Shown here piece after piece: positions 63,576-64,000 of a DNA stretch of 64,000 nucleotides (position 1 is its first letter; every line of letters starts with the position of its first letter). This DNA comes from Streptomyces sp. WAC 01529 (GTDB lineage Bacteria; Actinomycetota; Actinomycetes; Streptomycetales; Streptomycetaceae). The stretch is taken from contig NZ_CP029617.1 in NCBI RefSeq assembly GCF_003945545.1, positions 5,689,001 to 5,753,000 of the forward strand. The letters are read 5' to 3'. Under the pieces are notes generated by a model, which saw only the letters and a list, made by a program, of their open reading frames with translations, was not told where the DNA came from and ran no database searches. The position numbers and the translations under genes are program-made.

Positions 63576-64000
63576 TCAGTCGTCCGAGCCGTCGTTGTCC
63601 TGGTCGTCCTGGTCGTCACGGTCGTCGTGGTCGTCCTGACCGTCGTGGTCACGGTCGTCGTGGCGGTCCGCGGTGACCTTGCCGGTCTTCAGGTCGACGT
63701 TCCACTCGGACTCGGCGCCCTTGGCGCCCGTGGTCTCGACGCCCCAGGCACCCGCCTTGCCGTCGTCGTCCAGGTCGACGGAGGTCACCTTGCCCTTGGC
63801 GGCACCGGCGCGCGCGGCGTCCTCGGCGCTGGTGGACGCGCCCTTGAGCGCGGAGTTCACCCGGGCGGTGTCGGCGGCGTCGTCACCGGCCTCCCCCTCA
63901 TCGTTCTTGTCGACCCAGGTGCCGAGCACCTTGCCCGTGCCGGGGTCGACCTCGACCTCGTGCCAGGTGCTGCCCTTCAGGATGTCGACGCCCCAGACCA
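63576..64000 (-). CDS. PepSY domain protein, C-terminal part
   Basis: The frame is open to the window edge, so the N-terminus is missing. Visible is the end of one PepSY domain (WGVDILKGSTWHEVEVDPGT, then GKVLGTWVDKN) and a second one (VTSVDLDDDGKAGAWGVET, ESEWNVDLKTGKVTADR). The C-terminus is a hydrophilic, Asp/His/Arg/Gln-rich tail (DRDHDGQDDHDDRDDQ). PepSY domains are found in secreted or membrane-anchored proteins and can inhibit proteases. The tail may bind metal ions (inference). Confidence 0.85.
   Translation of the reverse strand, partial: VWGVDILKGSTWHEVEVDPGTGKVLGTWVDKNDEGEAGDDAADTARVNSALKGASTSAEDAARAGAAKGKVTSVDLDDDGKAGAWGVETTGAKGAESEWNVDLKTGKVTADRHDDRDHDGQDDHDDRDDQDDQDNDGSDD

Overview
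The window is chromosomal DNA of a Streptomyces or very close relative. It has high GC, GTG/TTG starts, the FilP and Scy cytoskeletal proteins, an actinobacterial NucS, and the arrangement lysA-hom-thrC-thrB-rho-rpmE-prfA-prmC-glyA-atpIBEFHAGDC that is characteristic of the Streptomyces core. No tool was run; every call rests on reading motifs, starts and gene context.

Left edge (1-5.9 kb): the end of a specialised-metabolism cluster. An NRPS with tail of C domain, A domain and carrier protein is translationally coupled to a PKS protein that has KS and ACP but no acyltransferase. A type II thioesterase runs the other way, and a small SRPBCC/cyclase-like protein follows. A tRNA-Arg(CCG) gene, whose 3' end faces the cluster, separates it from the core genome and may be an integration boundary.

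6.2-13.2 kb: a single-domain receiver protein, then aspartate-family amino acid genes: nrtL (an arginyl-tRNA synthetase without its catalytic core), lysA, hom, thrC and thrB. 13.5-22.2 kb: rho, an LCP cell-wall ligase, rpmE, prfA, prmC, a threonylcarbamoyl-AMP synthase, a low-molecular-weight phosphatase lacking its nucleophilic cysteine, and glyA. sigma-R-like promoters precede rpmE and possibly rho. 22.3-32.3 kb: a WecA/MraY-family transferase and the full F-type ATP synthase operon, followed by a DUF2550 membrane protein.

32.4-46.6 kb: a secreted chitinase with a DasR-type box in its promoter and its adjacent two-component system (chiC-chiR-chiS arrangement), a membrane protein, a PduO-type cobalamin adenosyltransferase, a phospholipase D family protein, an ABC exporter divergent from its likely TetR regulator, 3-hydroxybutyryl-CoA dehydrogenase, a STAS protein, a membrane-tethered P-loop protein with a KPT-repeat tail, and nucS.

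46.8-64 kb: small conserved actinobacterial proteins, a luciferase-like oxidoreductase, two paralogous ABC ATPase/permease pairs separated by a repeat island, filP and scy (polar growth), then the propionyl/methylmalonyl-CoA genes (epimerase, thiolase, meaB), a TetR regulator divergent from a FrnE-like DsbA protein with a TPR tail, and the C-terminal part of a PepSY protein running off the right edge.

The least ordinary signals are the AT-less KS module beside a tRNA, the catalytic-residue losses in the phosphatase and the FrnE-like protein, the ArgS relic upstream of lysA, short tandem duplications that span the stop codons of three separate genes, and long inverted repeats at the 3' end of scy and in the ABC/TetR intergenic region.
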